Below are positions 62,566-64,000 of a stretch of DNA of 64,000 nucleotides, in pieces. The position numbers and the translations under genes were made by a program. Each line of letters begins with the position of its first letter. The first letter of the stretch is position 1. The notes under the pieces were generated by a model. That model was not told the origin of the DNA, made no database searches, and worked only from the letters and a program-made list of their open reading frames with translations. Location of the stretch: the NCBI GenBank assembly GCA_028564705.1, contig JAPXFQ010002080.1:186001-250000 (forward strand), given 5' to 3'. The DNA is from Apricaphanius iberus. Lineage: Eukaryota > Chordata > Actinopteri > Cyprinodontiformes > Aphaniidae.

Positions 62566-63215
62566 GTCAGGGCTTGGCTTCAACCCATTTCTTGTTCACA
62601 GAAAGGTTCCATTTAAGTAATTTCTTGATTTTCTAGGTCAGGCACAAACCCGGCCTGGCTGCGGTGGCTGGTGAATTTGAATTTAAAAAAAAAAGTGATT
62701 AATAGCTAAATCACGACTTAAGGGAGGCGTTTAAATTTAGACACAGCGATGGGTTGGTTTGGATGGCCTTTTTTAAAAAAGTTGTTTTTGTGTGTTTCCT
62801 CGGGTTGTTTTTGTTTGAAATTAAAATGATGTGATCAGAAATGTATAGCCGTGCCAAAAAAAAGCATAAAAAAAGAGAGGGAAATCTGTAAGGTGAAAGA
62901 GAAAACCGGACAGTCACACATGAGGCTCTGCCTTATGTGTGACTATAAAAAAGAAGCATTTCCAATCTGCGGATGTTCCTTGCCTGTAGAAAATGGGTTT
63001 GTGAGGTTAACCATGTTCAATTTACAATTACACAAGAAATAGCAGGTGGGGCGTTTTTAAGATTGAGTGTGTAATCGTCAGGTAATGTGGATGCAACAAT
63101 GGCATCCCTCTGGATCACATGTATTTCATCCTGCATTTAGAAGAATCAGAGGGACTGTTAGAAAGATTGAATAAAAAGAAGTGCTAGGATGAATAATTCT
63201 CCATCTTTCTCTCAG
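62566..63215. other. bicra intron 1, terminal part
   Basis: Nothing beyond AT-rich intron sequence; short frames at 62711-62917 and 62851-63042 look random. Confidence 0.4.
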
Positions 63216-63220
63216 CTGAC

Positions 63221-63469
63221 ATGGAGGATGAAGATGGGACTTGTCTACTTGATGTTTTGTGGTAAGTTTCTAATTTGTGCTTTCATTCCTACTCTGTAAA
63301 GATGGCCCGTAGCTATTCATGAGAGAACTCACTCTCTGAAATGTAATAAAAGTCAAATTTTTGCAACAGATATCACCATGGTTGTCCTTGATTTCAGTCC
63401 TTTTGTTTTTCTTCTTCTCCTTGCAGTGACCCCCAAGCCCTGAATGACTTCCTTCATGGGACCAGTGAG
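63221..63469 (+). CDS. bicra: BICRA/GLTSCR1-type non-canonical BAF subunit, first two coding exons (partial)
   Basis: Exon A: acceptor tttctctcag at 63215, ATG 63221, donor TTTGTG|GTAAGT, ends 63261. Exon B: acceptor ttgcag, 63427-63469, donor GTGAG|GTAACA. Joined, they give 28 residues beginning MEDEDGTCLLDVLCDP and continuing QALNDFLHGTSE. I recognise this as the conserved N-terminus of BICRA (GLTSCR1), which in human starts in almost the same way. The paralog BICRAL differs more (for example DPQALNYFLHG). The full protein is over 1000 residues with a GLTSCR domain that binds BRD9/SMARC subunits in the ncBAF (GBAF) complex. All of that lies past the window's right edge. Phase at the last donor is 0. 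Confidence 0.88.
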
Positions 63470-64000
63470 GTAACAACAAGTGATTTACAGTGACTCATAA
63501 ATATTCTCACGGCTTGAATCTTTTACATTACACCCAGGACCATGAAAGCTTTTATGGTGCCGCTTTATAAAGTGTAATGAAAGTGCTATAAGGCTTTCAA
63601 TGTTTTTTTTACAAAAAAAATCTGAAAAGTGTGGCGTGTACTGGTCTCCAGCTAATCCACAGCTCAGGTGGGAGAGTCTGTCGACAGTATCAGTAGATGC
63701 TTTCCAAATCTGTCCCTCAGGCTTTAATAAGTAGCTAAAGTGACAATGTGTAGTTTTTACCATTAATCTCTGAAAATATCCATCGAAATGTTGTTGAAAT
63801 TGAATATAATCATGCCCAATCACAATTTATAACCATAGAGAGCGGGTTTGAAATACATGAGCGCAGGTCCCAGTGTATTGGACTCTGCGTTTCCCTCTAC
63901 ATGAGCCTATGTGGACAAAACGCATTTATTGATTTTTGAACACGCGGTTAAGTCACTATCCGCTCCGTCCTCTATAAGAAGTTTAGATGAAGAGCTCTAT
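63470..64000. other. Start of bicra intron 2
   Basis: Non-coding sequence after the exon B donor. A 112-aa minus frame (63485-63823) has no recognisable domain. 'cagtgactcataaatattctca' at 63490 looks like a Tc1-type terminus but no partner lies in the window. Confidence 0.4.

Overview
The window is nuclear DNA from a ray-finned (teleost) fish. It is AT-rich and intron-rich. Its protein exons are unmistakable vertebrate orthologs, and the space between them is filled with typical teleost transposons (RTE and L2 LINEs, L1-like 3' ends, DIRS, Tc1-like, hAT, PIF/Harbinger and tRNA-derived SINEs). There is no sign of bacterial operons, CRISPR, plasmid or phage DNA. I reconstructed exons by hand from frame, splice consensus and known family sequence.

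Layout. 1-2530: an RTE-type LINE on the minus strand, cut by a TA-flanked MITE. 3310-3605: an old interspersed repeat. 3741-5967: a strikingly CpG- and G-rich, poly(A)-tailed retroposon with a 10-bp target-site duplication. 8620-9634 (perhaps from 10390): a small minus-strand gene for a 90-residue coiled-coil protein that I do not recognise. 13885-33060: presenilin-1 (psen1), minus strand, with ten coding exons whose lengths and phases match the vertebrate gene. Its introns hold several hAT elements with readable 8-bp duplications and a 24-bp minisatellite. 33250-37870: the head-to-head interval between psen1 and erh, mostly decayed LINE and Tc1 debris. 37900-46880: erh (enhancer of rudimentary homolog), plus strand, four exons, 104 aa, complete. 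48060-51080: a broken DIRS retrotransposon with a truncated Tc1 inside it. 52460-53841: a foldback DNA element built almost entirely of inverted repeats. 55860-57300: a CpG-rich promoter and 5'UTR region. 63221-63469: the first two coding exons of a bicra (GLTSCR1)-type gene, plus strand, which runs off the window. Its first intron carries two end-to-end Tc1-like elements.

The three recognised genes act separately: psen1 is the aspartyl protease of gamma-secretase, erh is a small nuclear RNA-processing and transcription cofactor, and bicra is a subunit of the non-canonical BAF chromatin remodeller. They are not a functional cluster. No new multi-gene system is evident. The candidates most worth following are the CpG-rich retroposon (3741-5967), the foldback element (52460-53841), the unknown coiled-coil gene (9362-9634) and the Gly-to-Gln change at a presenilin exon junction.
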